DNA of 64,000 nt from Acinetobacter silvestris (GCF_002135235.1 NZ_NEGB01000003.1:186001-250000); one strand, 5' to 3'; positions 40,035 through 49,741 are shown, counted from the stretch's first letter. Made by a program: numbers and translations. The notes: generated from the letters alone by a model not told the origin.

Positions 40035-41051
40035 ATGCACTTGGCGGCATTGCATACTCCGAGTCAGATTCAACTTAATCAAGATGGTCATTTAAAACAT
40101 TTTCTCACCATCGAAGGGCTTTCTAAAGCAACCCTGACAAAAATTCTAGATACAGCCAATTCTTTTTTTAACGATCAAAACCAGCTGATTACGACCCCGC
40201 TTCTTGAAGGTCGTACAGTGATGAATCTTTTTTTTGAGAATTCAACACGGACGCGTACCACCTTTGAAGCAGCAGCAAAACGACTGTCGGCGAATGTACT
40301 GAATATTGATATTGCACGTTCAAGTACGTCAAAAGGTGAAACATTACGCGACACGTTGTGGAATCTTGAAGCCATGGCAGCTGATATTTTTGTGGTTCGT
40401 CATTCATCTTCAGGCGCAGCACATTTTATTGCAGAGACCGTTTGTCCAAAAATTGCGATTATTAATGCAGGCGACGGGCGGCATGCACACCCAACTCAAG
40501 CGATGTTGGATATGTTGACTATTCGCCGTGAAACCAATAAAAAATTTGAAGATATGAGTGTCGCTATTATTGGGGATATTAAACATTCTCGTGTAGCACG
40601 TTCGGATATTGCTGCTTTACAAACTTTGGGCTGTAAAGATATTCGCGTGATTGCTCCGAATACGTTATTGCCATTTGGTTTTGATGAATATGGGGAAGAC
40701 GTTCGTTTATTCAATAAAATGAATGCGGGTATTCAGGATTGCGATGTCATTATGACTTTACGTATTCAGAATGAGCGTATTGATTCACCCGCGCTGTCTT
40801 CTCAAGCTGAATTTTATAAAATGTATGGCTTAAATAAAGAACGTTTAGCTTTGGCAAAGCCGGATTGTATTGTCATGCATCCTGGCCCAATGAATCGTGG
40901 CGTGGAAATTGATTCCAGTATTGCAGATGGGCCACAAGCGGTCATTTTACAGCAAGTCACCAATGGTATTGCGGTACGTATGGCTGTGTTGGCACTTGCA
41001 ATGCAAGGTCAACTACAAGAAAAAGGTTTGTTAGATGCGATTGCGGGATAA
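40035..41051 (+). CDS. pyrB: Aspartate carbamoyltransferase catalytic subunit
   Basis: It joins carbamoyl phosphate and aspartate in pyrimidine synthesis. The 338-residue protein carries the carbamoyl-phosphate motif [14 protein letters not shown] (near residue 64), [12 protein letters not shown] (near 155) and [12 protein letters not shown] (near 283). It is the class that forms a dodecamer with an inactive dihydroorotase, and that gene follows 11 bases later. No pyrI regulatory subunit is present. Confidence 0.96.
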   Translation: MHLAALHTPSQIQLNQDGHLKHFLTIEGLSKATLTKILDTANSFFNDQNQLITTPLLEGRTVMNLFFENSTRTRTTFEAAAKRLSANVLNIDIARSSTSKGETLRDTLWNLEAMAADIFVVRHSSSGAAHFIAETVCPKIAIINAGDGRHAHPTQAMLDMLTIRRETNKKFEDMSVAIIGDIKHSRVARSDIAALQTLGCKDIRVIAPNTLLPFGFDEYGEDVRLFNKMNAGIQDCDVIMTLRIQNERIDSPALSSQAEFYKMYGLNKERLALAKPDCIVMHPGPMNRGVEIDSSIADGPQAVILQQVTNGIAVRMAVLALAMQGQLQEKGLLDAIAG

Positions 41052-41062
41052 GGGTTAGTCAC

Positions 41063-42298
41063 ATGAGTATTATTAAAATTGAAAATGTACGTGTCTTAGA
41101 CCCCATTAAAAAGCTTGATTATGTACAAACCGTTTATATTGAAAAAGGTAAATTGGTTGCCGCAACCGATTTAGTTATAGAAACGATTGATGGGCAAGGT
41201 AAGTGGTTGATACCGACCATGGTGGATTTGTGTGCTCGTTTACGCGAACCAGGTCAACAGCAGCATGGAACGCTTAAATCGGAAGGTAATGCTGCACGTG
41301 AAAATGGTATCTTGCATCTTTTCACACCACCAGATTCACAACCGATTGTTCAAGACAATGGTGCTTTGATTCATGGTTTAGTTGAAAAAGCGATGTTGGA
41401 TGGTGGGATCCATTTACAAGTGATTGGTGCGCAAACCCAAGGCTTAAATGGTAAACAACCAGCCAATATGGCGAGCCTAAAAAAAGGGGGGTGTACAGCA
41501 GTCACCAATGCCAATGCACCTTTTGAAAATGATGATGTGGTCATTCGTACCTTAGAATATGCAGCTGGTCTAGATATGACTGTGGTGTTTTATGCCGAGG
41601 AACATCAAATTGCAAAAGATGGTTGCGTCCATGAAGGTTTTATTGCATCACGTCAAGGTTTGCCAATGATTCCGGTTTTAGCAGAAACGGTTGCGATTGC
41701 AAAATATTTGCTCATGATTGAAGCAACCGGTGTACGTGCACATTTTGGATTGTTATCATGTGGTGCATCGGTAGAGCTGATTAAAATGGCTAAAGCGAAA
41801 GGTCTACCTGTGACTGCTGATGTGGCAATGCACCAGTTGCATTTAACGGACAGTTTAATTGATGGCTTTAATTCTTTAGCACATGTCCGTCCACCATTGC
41901 GTTCAGAGCGAGATAAAGACTTACTTCGTCAGGGTTTAAAAGATGGTGTCATTGATGCGATTTGTACGCATCATGAACCTTTAAGTAGTTCAGCTAAATT
42001 AGCGCCATTTGCAGAAACTCAATCAGGTATTACTGCTTTTGATACCTATGTGTCATTTGGTATTCAATTGATTAATGAAGGTTTATTTGAGCCATTACAA
42101 TGGGTTGAAAAAGTAACAATTGCGCCGGCTCAAGTTGCGAATATGGCACAGCGTTGGGAGAAAGAAGCTGGATGGGCTTTAGTTGATCCTGAGCTGGAAT
42201 GGACTGTATCAAAACAGAGTATTATTTCCCAAGGTAAAAACACACCTTTAATCGGACAAACAATTAAAGGTAAAGTCGTAAAAACCTTTTTAGTTTAA
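41063..42298 (+). CDS. pyrC': Dihydroorotase-like non-catalytic subunit
   Basis: A 411-residue amidohydrolase-fold protein next to pyrB. Active dihydroorotases have HxHLREPG near the N-terminus; here the segment reads DLCARLREPGQ, so both metal-binding histidines are lost. Later ligand histidines are also altered (MHQLHLTDSL, THHEPLSS remain). By analogy with Pseudomonas PyrC', it is a structural partner needed for aspartate carbamoyltransferase assembly. The true dihydroorotase must be elsewhere. Confidence 0.9.
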   Translation: MSIIKIENVRVLDPIKKLDYVQTVYIEKGKLVAATDLVIETIDGQGKWLIPTMVDLCARLREPGQQQHGTLKSEGNAARENGILHLFTPPDSQPIVQDNGALIHGLVEKAMLDGGIHLQVIGAQTQGLNGKQPANMASLKKGGCTAVTNANAPFENDDVVIRTLEYAAGLDMTVVFYAEEHQIAKDGCVHEGFIASRQGLPMIPVLAETVAIAKYLLMIEATGVRAHFGLLSCGASVELIKMAKAKGLPVTADVAMHQLHLTDSLIDGFNSLAHVRPPLRSERDKDLLRQGLKDGVIDAICTHHEPLSSSAKLAPFAETQSGITAFDTYVSFGIQLINEGLFEPLQWVEKVTIAPAQVANMAQRWEKEAGWALVDPELEWTVSKQSIISQGKNTPLIGQTIKGKVVKTFLV

Positions 42299-42318
42299 GT
42301 CGGTCTTTATGGCTTAAG

Positions 42319-42342
42319 AGTCAGCTTCGGCTGGCTTTTTTA
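42319..42342 (+). terminator. Rho-independent terminator after pyrC'
   Basis: AGTCAGC and GCTGGCT around a TTCG tetraloop, followed by T residues. Confidence 0.88.
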
Positions 42343-42467
42343 ATTTAAAGATTAAAAACTTATTTTGATTGAAAAGTAAACATAAATACAATATTTGTAG
42401 GTTGAAGAAGTCTTTAAAATGGTGAGCGTGAAATGTAAAAACCAATTTTAAAAAAAAGGAGCATTTT

Positions 42468-43904
42468 ATGGATTTGATCAATATTTTAAAAGAAAAAGTC
42501 ACTCCGATTGTTTTAAAGGACACAACTAGTCACATCACTGAAAAAGGAAATGTCTTGACGACATTTTATCCATTTTTCCTTTCATTACTTAAAGCACGCC
42601 CAGATTTAATCTCAACTTTACAAAATAGTCTGAATCCGCGTCTAGTCGATATTTTTCATAGTAATTTTGCAGCTAAAGATCATTTATTACAGGCAATTAA
42701 TTTAGGTTTACCACAACATGAGTTGGAAGCAACCTTAAATCAATCCATTGCTCCTACTTTGGGGGTATTACAAGATTTAGCTGGTAGCGATAAGAAGCAA
42801 GATATTCTACAGTTATTAGAGCAGAATGCTGATTCATTTACAGGCTTACTACCACCTTGGGCGAAATCAATTGTCGGGACAGTAGGTTTAGCCTCTGTGG
42901 GTACAGCAGCTTCAGCCATACGGCAAGCAACACCAGCAGCTACACATAAAAAATCTGGCTTTTTATTACCAATTATCGCGTTATTAATATTGGCGGCTAT
43001 AGCCGCTTTACTTTTTAAACAATGTAGTCATAAACCATCCACTCCAACGGCAGGGATGATGACTGAGAGTACATCATCGTCATCTACTATGGCCGCCTTA
43101 CAACCTGCCGAACTGCATATTGCCACTGGCGTAGATGGTAAAGTGGAAAATTGCCAAGCTTTGGTTGGCAGTCAGGCATTGTTAGATCAGATTAAATCAC
43201 AGCTTTCTTCTATATTTGGCCAAGCGGAGATTTGTCATGCGAGTGCTGATCAACAATTTGCAGGAGAATTAACTGATCAACAAGCCATGGAAAAGGTTTT
43301 TGCTAAAATTAAAGGAATCCCAAATGTTTCTTTGGTTTGGGTTGGTAATCAATTGACAGTTCAAGCACCAGATCTAGCTCAAGCTCAGAAATTGGCTGAA
43401 GAATTAAAAGTATTGGTACCCAATATGCAAGTTGTTGCAAGTCAGTCAGCAGATGCATCTAATTCTGTAGCTAAGGGCAATGCTCAGGCAGGTCAGGCAC
43501 TAGCCAGTATTCAGCCTGATCAAGCGAATGCCAACGATATTGTTGCAGCGCTAAATCTTCAAGTCATTAACTTCGCTACAGGTTCTTCTGAAATTCCTGC
43601 TGAAAATAAAGCAATTTTAGATAAAGCAGCGAGTTTACTAAAACAACTTCCTCAAGCTAAATTATTGGTGAAAGGCTTTACAGATAATGTTGGAAAACCA
43701 GAGTCAAATAAAGCGTTATCACACAAACGTGCACAATCTGTAGCCAATTATTTAACGCAACAAGGTGTTAACGTAGACCAACTGACAGTCATCGGTTTGG
43801 GGCAAGAAAACCCAATTGCAGATAACTCTACCAAAGAAGGGCAATTTAAAAACCGTCGTATTGAGTTTGAGGTGGTAAACACTGAAACAACGACCACACA
43901 TTAA
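42468..43904 (+). CDS. OmpA-domain membrane protein with N-terminal cytoplasmic-type domain
   Basis: A 478-residue protein. Residues 1-155 form a soluble helical region (HHELEATLNQS-like repeats, no signal peptide). A single membrane helix lies near residues 165-182 (LLPIIALLILAAIAALLF). A Ser/Thr-rich linker follows, then a region resembling a BON/secretin-type repeat (about 210-330). The C-terminal OmpA peptidoglycan-binding domain has INFATGSSEIPAENKAIL, KGFTDNVG and KNRRIEFEV. It is therefore probably an inner-membrane protein reaching to peptidoglycan. AAAAGGAG precedes the ATG. The role is unknown. Confidence 0.8.
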   Translation: MDLINILKEKVTPIVLKDTTSHITEKGNVLTTFYPFFLSLLKARPDLISTLQNSLNPRLVDIFHSNFAAKDHLLQAINLGLPQHELEATLNQSIAPTLGVLQDLAGSDKKQDILQLLEQNADSFTGLLPPWAKSIVGTVGLASVGTAASAIRQATPAATHKKSGFLLPIIALLILAAIAALLFKQCSHKPSTPTAGMMTESTSSSSTMAALQPAELHIATGVDGKVENCQALVGSQALLDQIKSQLSSIFGQAEICHASADQQFAGELTDQQAMEKVFAKIKGIPNVSLVWVGNQLTVQAPDLAQAQKLAEELKVLVPNMQVVASQSADASNSVAKGNAQAGQALASIQPDQANANDIVAALNLQVINFATGSSEIPAENKAILDKAASLLKQLPQAKLLVKGFTDNVGKPESNKALSHKRAQSVANYLTQQGVNVDQLTVIGLGQENPIADNSTKEGQFKNRRIEFEVVNTETTTTH

Positions 43905-43946
43905 CCCTTAGATAAGGATATTTAATAAAAAATTTAAATGAAACAT

Positions 43947-43975
43947 AAAAAAACCTCGATTTCCGAGGTTTTTTT
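43947..43975 (+). terminator. Rho-independent terminator after the OmpA-domain gene
   Basis: CCTCG and CGAGG around ATTTC, flanked by A and T runs. Confidence 0.9.
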
Positions 43976-44047
43976 ATGCATGCTATCACCCTGCAAAAGT
44001 AATTTTTTTTAAATATATATAAAACAAAGACAATAAGGTTCTAGAGA

Positions 44048-45061
44048 ATGAATAAGTTAGTATTAATTACAGCATTATCAGGTACGTTGCTGATGTCAGG
44101 TTGTGATTTTTTTAAACCTAAAAAAGAGGAAGTAAAAGCAACTGAGGTGGATGAGTGGAGCTGTACCAATCAAGCAAATATCAGTCAAATTCAACAATAT
44201 TTAAAAGATGAATATTTAAAGCAAATTGATAAAGATTTACGAAATTCGAGCTATTATGAAGCAGATCAAGAGCTTTTAAGTAAAATTAATAATGGTTTAA
44301 AATTTGAGATCAAAAATATTCGAACGATAACAGCAGATCCTAAAGCAGCTACGCAGTTAGAGTGTGAAAGTCAATTAACTGTAAGTTTTCCAAAAGGATT
44401 ACAAAAAAGAGCAGAAAATGCATTTTTAGAACAGCCCTGTGAAGAATGTGAAGGAAAGTCTACACTTCGTGATCGTCTCGAAACAAATGAGTATAAGTTG
44501 ACTCTAGACAATGACACTTTAAAAGGGGCATTTAATTATAATATTATTAAAACAGACAAAGAAGGTTTGAGCTTAAATGTACAAAATCAAAATGCCGTGA
44601 TTGACGGGGTTGTTTTAGTGGCTGTAACCGCTGTGCAATATGAAGCTTATGTAAAACTAAATAAGAGTAACCAAGAACAAAGTGAAAAATATGATATAGA
44701 AAATGCGGAGCAAACTGAATTGGCTCAAAAGGCCATGAATATCCGTAAGAAAGAGTTAGATGAGGAAAAAGCTAAACAGGTTGATCGCTTAAATCAAACT
44801 TGGGATCGTTTTACGGATGAGCAGAAAGCACAATTGCAACAAGATCAGTCTGAATGGTTTGAAAAGCGTGACGTTGATTGTAAGGTGATCTCTCAAAAAT
44901 CTGTAGGTCAACTTTCTGATAATGAAAAAGAAACTTATCAAAAACAATCAAATTATTGGGATGATGCTTTAAGAGCTCAAAATCAGGAAATGCAATACAC
45001 CAAGTGCTTTAATCAAAAAACCACTGAACGTATTGTTTATTTAAATAATGTTTTTAATTAA
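44048..45061 (+). CDS. Lipoprotein with an LprI/DUF1311-like C-terminal region
   Basis: A 337-residue lipoprotein (lipobox MSGC, Cys near residue 19). The N-terminal half (about 35-200) has paired cysteines (EWSCTNQ, LECESQ, PCEECEG) and no recognised family. The C-terminal 95 residues (LNQTWDRFTDEQKAQLQQDQ, WFEKRDVDCK, CFNQKTTERI) resemble the LprI/DUF1311 lysozyme-inhibitor-like domain, with the WxxxRDxxC core and a second Cys before a TxxR motif. It could protect the cell wall from lysozyme; this is inferred from the fold only. Confidence 0.72.
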   Translation: MNKLVLITALSGTLLMSGCDFFKPKKEEVKATEVDEWSCTNQANISQIQQYLKDEYLKQIDKDLRNSSYYEADQELLSKINNGLKFEIKNIRTITADPKAATQLECESQLTVSFPKGLQKRAENAFLEQPCEECEGKSTLRDRLETNEYKLTLDNDTLKGAFNYNIIKTDKEGLSLNVQNQNAVIDGVVLVAVTAVQYEAYVKLNKSNQEQSEKYDIENAEQTELAQKAMNIRKKELDEEKAKQVDRLNQTWDRFTDEQKAQLQQDQSEWFEKRDVDCKVISQKSVGQLSDNEKETYQKQSNYWDDALRAQNQEMQYTKCFNQKTTERIVYLNNVFN

Positions 45062-45076
45062 TTTTTGAAAAAACTG

Positions 45077-45107
45077 AAAAGGACGAATTGATTCGTCCTT
45101 TTTTTAT
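45077..45107 (+). terminator. Rho-independent terminator after the lipoprotein gene
   Basis: AAAAGGACGAAT pairs with ATTCGTCCTTTT around TG, with seven T residues in all. Confidence 0.9.
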
Positions 45108-45146
45108 TGGCATGCTGTCGTGAATTATTTTATTTAGTCTATTGAA

Positions 45147-45926
45147 ATGCGTATTAGTTTTATTGGTTCAGGACGAGTTGCAACACATTTAGCCCACGTT
45201 TTATCGATCTCACATGAGATTGTACAGATTTATAGTCAACAAATAGAGCATGCTCAAATACTTGCTCAAAAAGTACAGGCTCAGGCGGTTAATCAATATC
45301 AACAGATTGATCAAAATATTGACTTAATGATTATTGCTGTGAGTGATCAAGCGATTGCTAAAGTGATTGAACAGCTTTCGATTTATTTAAAAGACACTCT
45401 AATTGTGCATACGTCAGGTAGTACAAGTTTAGAGTTGCTGACACAATATCACCCAAAGTCAGGTGTTTTCTATCCCTTGCAAACCTTTAGTTTAGAGCGA
45501 GACATAGACTGGTCAAACACGCCATTATTTATAGAAGCAATAGAGGTTGATGATTTGCGACGGTTAACTGATCTTGCAAATAGCCTAAGTAATCACGTGT
45601 ATTTATATTCATCCGAACAACGGCTCAGTTTGCATTTGGCTGCCGTATTTGCCTGTAACTTTAGCAATTATTGTTATGATATGGCAAAACAGGTGGTGGA
45701 CGCTCAACAGGTTGATTTTGGTTTGCTTTACCCACTGATATTAGAAACGGCAAATAAAGCGACCCAGAGTGATCCAAAGAGGGTACAAACAGGACCTGCA
45801 GTTAGGAAAGACTTAAATATTTTAGACATGCATCAGCAGATGTTGTCGGGTTCGGGGCGAGATGATTTAAAACAGGTCTATGCGCTGTTGAGTCAAGGCA
45901 TTATACAAAGGCATGAATCCGAATAG
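45147..45926 (+). CDS. Rossmann-fold DUF2520 protein
   Basis: A 259-residue protein starting with a nucleotide-binding fold (MRISFIGSGRVATHLAHVL), then a beta-alpha segment (LMIIAVSDQAIAKVI, HTSGSTSLELL). The C-terminal DUF2520 helical domain holds HLAAVFACNFSNYCYDMAKQ and TGPAVRKDLNILDMHQQML. The family resembles pyrroline-5-carboxylate reductase and ketopantoate reductase, but its substrate is not known. The ribosome site is poor. It is followed by a desaturase gene 148 bases on. Confidence 0.85.
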   Translation: MRISFIGSGRVATHLAHVLSISHEIVQIYSQQIEHAQILAQKVQAQAVNQYQQIDQNIDLMIIAVSDQAIAKVIEQLSIYLKDTLIVHTSGSTSLELLTQYHPKSGVFYPLQTFSLERDIDWSNTPLFIEAIEVDDLRRLTDLANSLSNHVYLYSSEQRLSLHLAAVFACNFSNYCYDMAKQVVDAQQVDFGLLYPLILETANKATQSDPKRVQTGPAVRKDLNILDMHQQMLSGSGRDDLKQVYALLSQGIIQRHESE

Positions 45927-46074
45927 ATTTGATGTTTTAACTTAAATTATTAGATAAAATATCTGAGCTAAAAGGGATTAGAATCAGTTGAGTTGTAATG
46001 ATCAAAAAATAAACTTGCAACTTAAGGTTCTAAAACTTATATTTTGATTTAAGTTAATAAAAAAATATATAAAA

Positions 46075-46863
46075 ATGAATCAGCATAGTCACTTATTACA
46101 AAATGTTGAATGGAAAGATTTGGTCAAATTAAATTTATTTGATGTGGTCAATGAATTATTGCTGTCTTTACCATGGCTCATTCTTTCCTTTATTTGTGCA
46201 TTTCAGCAGTGGTATCCAATCGCATTATTCTGTTCTTTTATGTTTTTCTTAACAGGTTTAAGACAAGTTCATAATGCTTTTCATTTTGCGTTAGGGATTG
46301 GTCGCCAACAGACACATTGGGTGATGTTTCTTCTGAGTATATTGATGCTCGGTTCAATGCATGCGGTGCAAATTAATCATCTTAGACATCATCAACATTG
46401 CATGCAAGATGAAGATATAGAAGCAAAAAGTGCCAAAATGAAATGGTGGCAAGCTTTTTTATTTGGGCCATTTTTTCCTTTGATGTTGCATAAAAAAGCC
46501 TTTGAGGTAGGTACTATGATTCAACGGAAATGGATGAGTGCTGAGTTACTAACGAATGTGATAGGGCTTATTCTTGTATTTACCATATTCGATATAACTT
46601 TACTGAAATATCATGTGGTTGCAATGCTGATTGGGCAATGTATGACGGCATTTTTTGCAGTTTGGACGGTACATCATGATACTGAAGATCATATTTATAT
46701 GGCACGTACCGTGCGAAATGAGTTCAAACGCGTGGTCACTTACAACATGTTTTATCATGTTGAACATCATCTTTTTCCTGCTGTACCGACACGGAATTTA
46801 CATATATTGGCCAAGCGTTTAGATGACTATGATCCAACAGTTGAGATTAGGAACGTATTTTAA
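46075..46863 (+). CDS. Membrane fatty acid desaturase-type protein
   Basis: A 262-residue inner-membrane diiron protein. Histidine boxes are visible: HNAFH near residue 67, HLRHHQH near residue 101, and HVEHH near residue 231, with HHDTEDH near 201. Hydrophobic segments alternate as in desaturases, hydroxylases and carotenoid ketolases. A lipid desaturase is most likely, but the substrate and position of action cannot be told. No electron-donor gene is adjacent. It converges with trmB over a shared terminator. Confidence 0.8.
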   Translation: MNQHSHLLQNVEWKDLVKLNLFDVVNELLLSLPWLILSFICAFQQWYPIALFCSFMFFLTGLRQVHNAFHFALGIGRQQTHWVMFLLSILMLGSMHAVQINHLRHHQHCMQDEDIEAKSAKMKWWQAFLFGPFFPLMLHKKAFEVGTMIQRKWMSAELLTNVIGLILVFTIFDITLLKYHVVAMLIGQCMTAFFAVWTVHHDTEDHIYMARTVRNEFKRVVTYNMFYHVEHHLFPAVPTRNLHILAKRLDDYDPTVEIRNVF

Positions 46864-46887
46864 TTCTAAAGTTGCTCATCGAAACAT

Positions 46888-46917
46888 AAAAAACAGAGCT
46901 TAATTGCTCTGTTTTTT
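46888..46917. terminator. Bidirectional terminator between the desaturase gene and trmB
   Basis: AAAAAACAGAGC pairs with GCTCTGTTTTTT around TTAATT. The A and T runs on both sides let it work for both converging genes. Confidence 0.93.
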
Positions 46918-46935
46918 ATGTTTTTATTTAATAAA

Positions 46936-47652
46936 TTAATGAATTTTCTTAAATAAGAAGTCATTAATTTTATGACCTTCTTCTAAGCCACGACGTTCAA
47001 ATTTAGTTTGTGGACGCCAATCTGGGCGAGGGTAGTTATTACCTTTACCTGCCATATTTTCAAGATTTGGACGATTATCTAAAACATCCAACATCCATTC
47101 TGCATATGGTTCCCAATCTGTGGCTGAGTGGAATGTACCGCCCATTTCCAGTTTTTGTTCAACCAATGGCATACGGTCATGTGAAACGAAACGACGTTTA
47201 AAATGACGTTTTTTCTGCCAAGGATCAGGGAAATATAATTGAATGGCATTAATACTGTTGTCAGGCATTTCACGCAATACTTGAATCGCATCCGCATCTA
47301 AAAGGCGTAGATTTTTGACTTCTGCCATACCTGCTTCATAAGCACATTGTGCAATACCTGGAATATGAACTTCAATACCGACATAGTTACGTTCAGGATT
47401 TGCTTTGGCCATGAGTACCAATGAACGACCCATACCAAAACCAATTTCAACAGTCAAAGGACGTTCAGGGTGTTCAAACTGCTGACGTAAGTCACCAACA
47501 GGATATTCCAAAATTAAATCACGATGTTGTTCAAGTGCACTACGTTGTGACGTATTTAGCGGTGAAGAACGGCGCATAAAAGTCACAATTTCACGGTGCT
47601 CTTGCAAATTGTCTAATTCTACAACTTGCGAATCTAATTGATCGTTTGACAT
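46936..47652 (-). CDS. trmB: tRNA (guanine-N7-)-methyltransferase
   Basis: It forms m7G46 in tRNA variable loops. The 238-residue protein has the SAM site VEIGFGMGRSLVLMA near residue 70, the LYFPDPWQKKRHFKRR motif near residue 140 and ATDWEPYAEWMLDVL. Length and motifs are standard. It starts a minus-strand stretch; thiG and others are not near. Confidence 0.96.
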   Translation of the reverse strand: MSNDQLDSQVVELDNLQEHREIVTFMRRSSPLNTSQRSALEQHRDLILEYPVGDLRQQFEHPERPLTVEIGFGMGRSLVLMAKANPERNYVGIEVHIPGIAQCAYEAGMAEVKNLRLLDADAIQVLREMPDNSINAIQLYFPDPWQKKRHFKRRFVSHDRMPLVEQKLEMGGTFHSATDWEPYAEWMLDVLDNRPNLENMAGKGNNYPRPDWRPQTKFERRGLEEGHKINDFLFKKIH

Positions 47653-47838
47653 AACCTTGGCAAATGTAAAAATTCAAAAACGGTATTGTAAGACCTCAGC
47701 CAATCAAGTCAAACTTTTTTATCTTTTAGTATGAGAATCTCTCTAAATTTAACAAAGCAATTCCAACTGAAACGATCATCAATTATTTGTCGGGATGTTG
47801 TGTATAAAAATCAATCTAATTAAAGCTTTTAATAACTA

Positions 47839-48087
47839 TTAGAGATTTCTCACATGAGTTGCTGCTAATGTCCAAGCAATGAGGTGCTGATGTGTGGTAC
47901 TTGATTCTATGATGATATTAGAGCGAACAATAGCGTTGCTTAATCCGTTATGTAAATCATGGAATCGGATACATTCTTGTTGCTTGACATTGATGAATTC
48001 AAGTTGATGATGTGTATTTTGAATTAAATTCAGCCATCTAAAAAACCTAAGTTTCTTGCAGTATCTATTGCTTTGGTTCTTGTACAT
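47839..48087 (-). pseudogene. Probable histidine-kinase fragment
   Basis: An 82-codon open frame overlaps the end of the response-regulator gene in another frame and runs beyond it. The part after 48030 reads HHQLEFINVKQQECIRFHDL, then HNGLSNAIVRSNIIIES. This resembles the phosphoacceptor region of NarL-partner histidine kinases (ER.RI..DLHDGL...L), with His-Asn-Gly where His-Asp-Gly is usual. The ATP-binding domain and sensor are missing. I read it as a remnant of the partner kinase; the resemblance is modest and the start is unknown. Confidence 0.35.
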
Positions 48088-48728
48088 ACAGCCAGTTTTC
48101 GATAAATATTTTTAATATGAGATTCAACTGTATAACGTGAAAGGCTAATGTGAGTGGCAATCTCTTTATTGCTTAATCCTTGTGCAACTAAAGTTAAAAC
48201 CTCATGTTCTCGTGCAGAGAGTAAGTCATTTTCATGTTGCGGTTTGATTTCTTCTTTATTCTGAATAGGTGGAGTTTTTTCATTAAATTGGAATTTTTTT
48301 AGAATTTTTTGTGCAATAAACGGATCAATGGGAATTCCCCCGCGTAATACACTACGTATCGACAAGGCCACTTCAATATCATCTCGTTCCTTTAAAATAT
48401 AACCTGTCGCACCTGAGGCTAATGCATTTAAAATAGAATCTTCAGTACTCCATGCGGAGATCACCAATATTGCTATGGTTGGATTCTGGCTTTTTAAGGT
48501 TTCTATAACCTCTATACCATTACCATCGGGCAGTCCTAAGTCAACTAATGCAAAAGATACAGAATGTTCAGAGAGTAATTTATTTGCTAATGCCTTGCTT
48601 TGTGCAAAATATAAGTCTTCAGGTTTATAGCCGATATCAAATAAAATTTGTTTAAGTCGGATTTGAATAAGCGGCTCATCTTCTACAATAATGACGGGAA
48701 CTGGTAGTTTTAACTCGTTACTTATCAT
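48030..48728 (-). CDS. NarL/LuxR-family response regulator
   Basis: A 232-residue two-component regulator. The receiver domain (about 10-130) has the acidic pair in IIVEDEP, the phosphoacceptor Asp in ALVDLGLPDGNG, and Lys in YILKERDD. The DNA-binding domain (about 165-230) is of LuxR type: LSAREHEVLTLVAQGLSNKE, ATHISLSRYTVESHIKNIYR. A partner kinase would be expected next; only a fragment seems to remain downstream. Signal and targets are unknown. Confidence 0.9.
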   Translation of the reverse strand: MISNELKLPVPVIIVEDEPLIQIRLKQILFDIGYKPEDLYFAQSKALANKLLSEHSVSFALVDLGLPDGNGIEVIETLKSQNPTIAILVISAWSTEDSILNALASGATGYILKERDDIEVALSIRSVLRGGIPIDPFIAQKILKKFQFNEKTPPIQNKEEIKPQHENDLLSAREHEVLTLVAQGLSNKEIATHISLSRYTVESHIKNIYRKLAVCTRTKAIDTARNLGFLDG

Positions 48729-49111
48729 ATAAATGTTACCGATATTGAGATGGTTTATAATTTGCCATATTAATTGCTTTATTGCACAAGTATTTAAAAG
48801 ATAAGGCTGCTTTATCTTTGTTAAGTTTAAGGTGTCACTGAGGTGCGTAGCCTGCCTAATATAGCAACATGAGCTTCATGCTCATTTGCCTGTTTGTCAA
48901 ATTTTTTGACTTTAACTGTTTTACTAAACATCTCACCCGATTATTTTTTATTGGTTAGAAATAATATAATTCAGCTTGAAAAAGAGCGGCTTTTCCTGAA
49001 TATTTAAAGTGTCAAATTTTTTACGCTTTCTTGCAATTTAATCGATTCAAAAACTTGCAAGATGTCTCGAAGCGTTCTAAAACATTAAGAGTTGAATAAC
49101 AAGGATCAATT
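48729..49111. other. Divergent intergenic region
   Basis: About 380 bases between the response regulator and the glutathione transferase gene. A short palindrome ATGAGC/GCTCAT around 48869-48886 is present. No gene is seen. Confidence 0.5.
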
Positions 49112-49723
49112 ATGAAATTATATTATTCTCCAGGTGCATGTTCACTTGCCGCACATATTATTTTAAATGAAATTAATGTCGATTTTGACTTAGAACGTGT
49201 TGATTTAAAAACGCATAAAACAGAAAAAGGCACAGACTATTTTACGATTAACCCTAAGGGTTATGTGCCTGCTTTGGAGATTAATCCGGGTTTAATGTTG
49301 ACTGAAAATGTGGCAATCTTACCATTCCTTGCACAACATGATCCAAAACAAGATTTAATTCCACCATCGGGCTTAGGTCGTGCCAAAGTATTGGAATGGT
49401 TAGGTTATCTGAATTCGGAATTACATGATGCTTATTCCGTATTTTTTGGACCAGCTTTATCGCCAGAAGAAAAAGAACGTGGTTATGCAACAATCAATAA
49501 AATTTTAGAATATACAGATAATTATCTACAAGAGTCGGATTATGATTATTTAGTGAATGATCACTTTGGTCCTGCCGATGCCTATTTATTTGTACTTACC
49601 AATTGGTCTAATTCGATTAATCATGATTTATCACCATTTAAAAATGTGATTGCATTGCGTAATAAAGTCGCCGGTCGCCAGTCTGTACAAATTGCGATGC
49701 GAGATGAAGGTTTAATTCCTTAA
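49112..49723 (+). CDS. Glutathione S-transferase
   Basis: A 203-residue protein starting MKLYYSPGACSLAAHIILNE, the bacterial beta-class start with the active Cys near residue 10 (as in E. coli GstA). The thioredoxin-like domain ends near residue 80 with LTENVAILPFLAQ (cis-Pro/Ser contact). The helical C-domain holds NDHFGPADAYLFVLTNW. It conjugates or reduces electrophiles with glutathione. AAGGATC precedes the ATG. The gene is alone, closed by a terminator. Confidence 0.93.
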   Translation: MKLYYSPGACSLAAHIILNEINVDFDLERVDLKTHKTEKGTDYFTINPKGYVPALEINPGLMLTENVAILPFLAQHDPKQDLIPPSGLGRAKVLEWLGYLNSELHDAYSVFFGPALSPEEKERGYATINKILEYTDNYLQESDYDYLVNDHFGPADAYLFVLTNWSNSINHDLSPFKNVIALRNKVAGRQSVQIAMRDEGLIP

Positions 49724-49741
49724 TTTTATGTTTGTGGTTAT

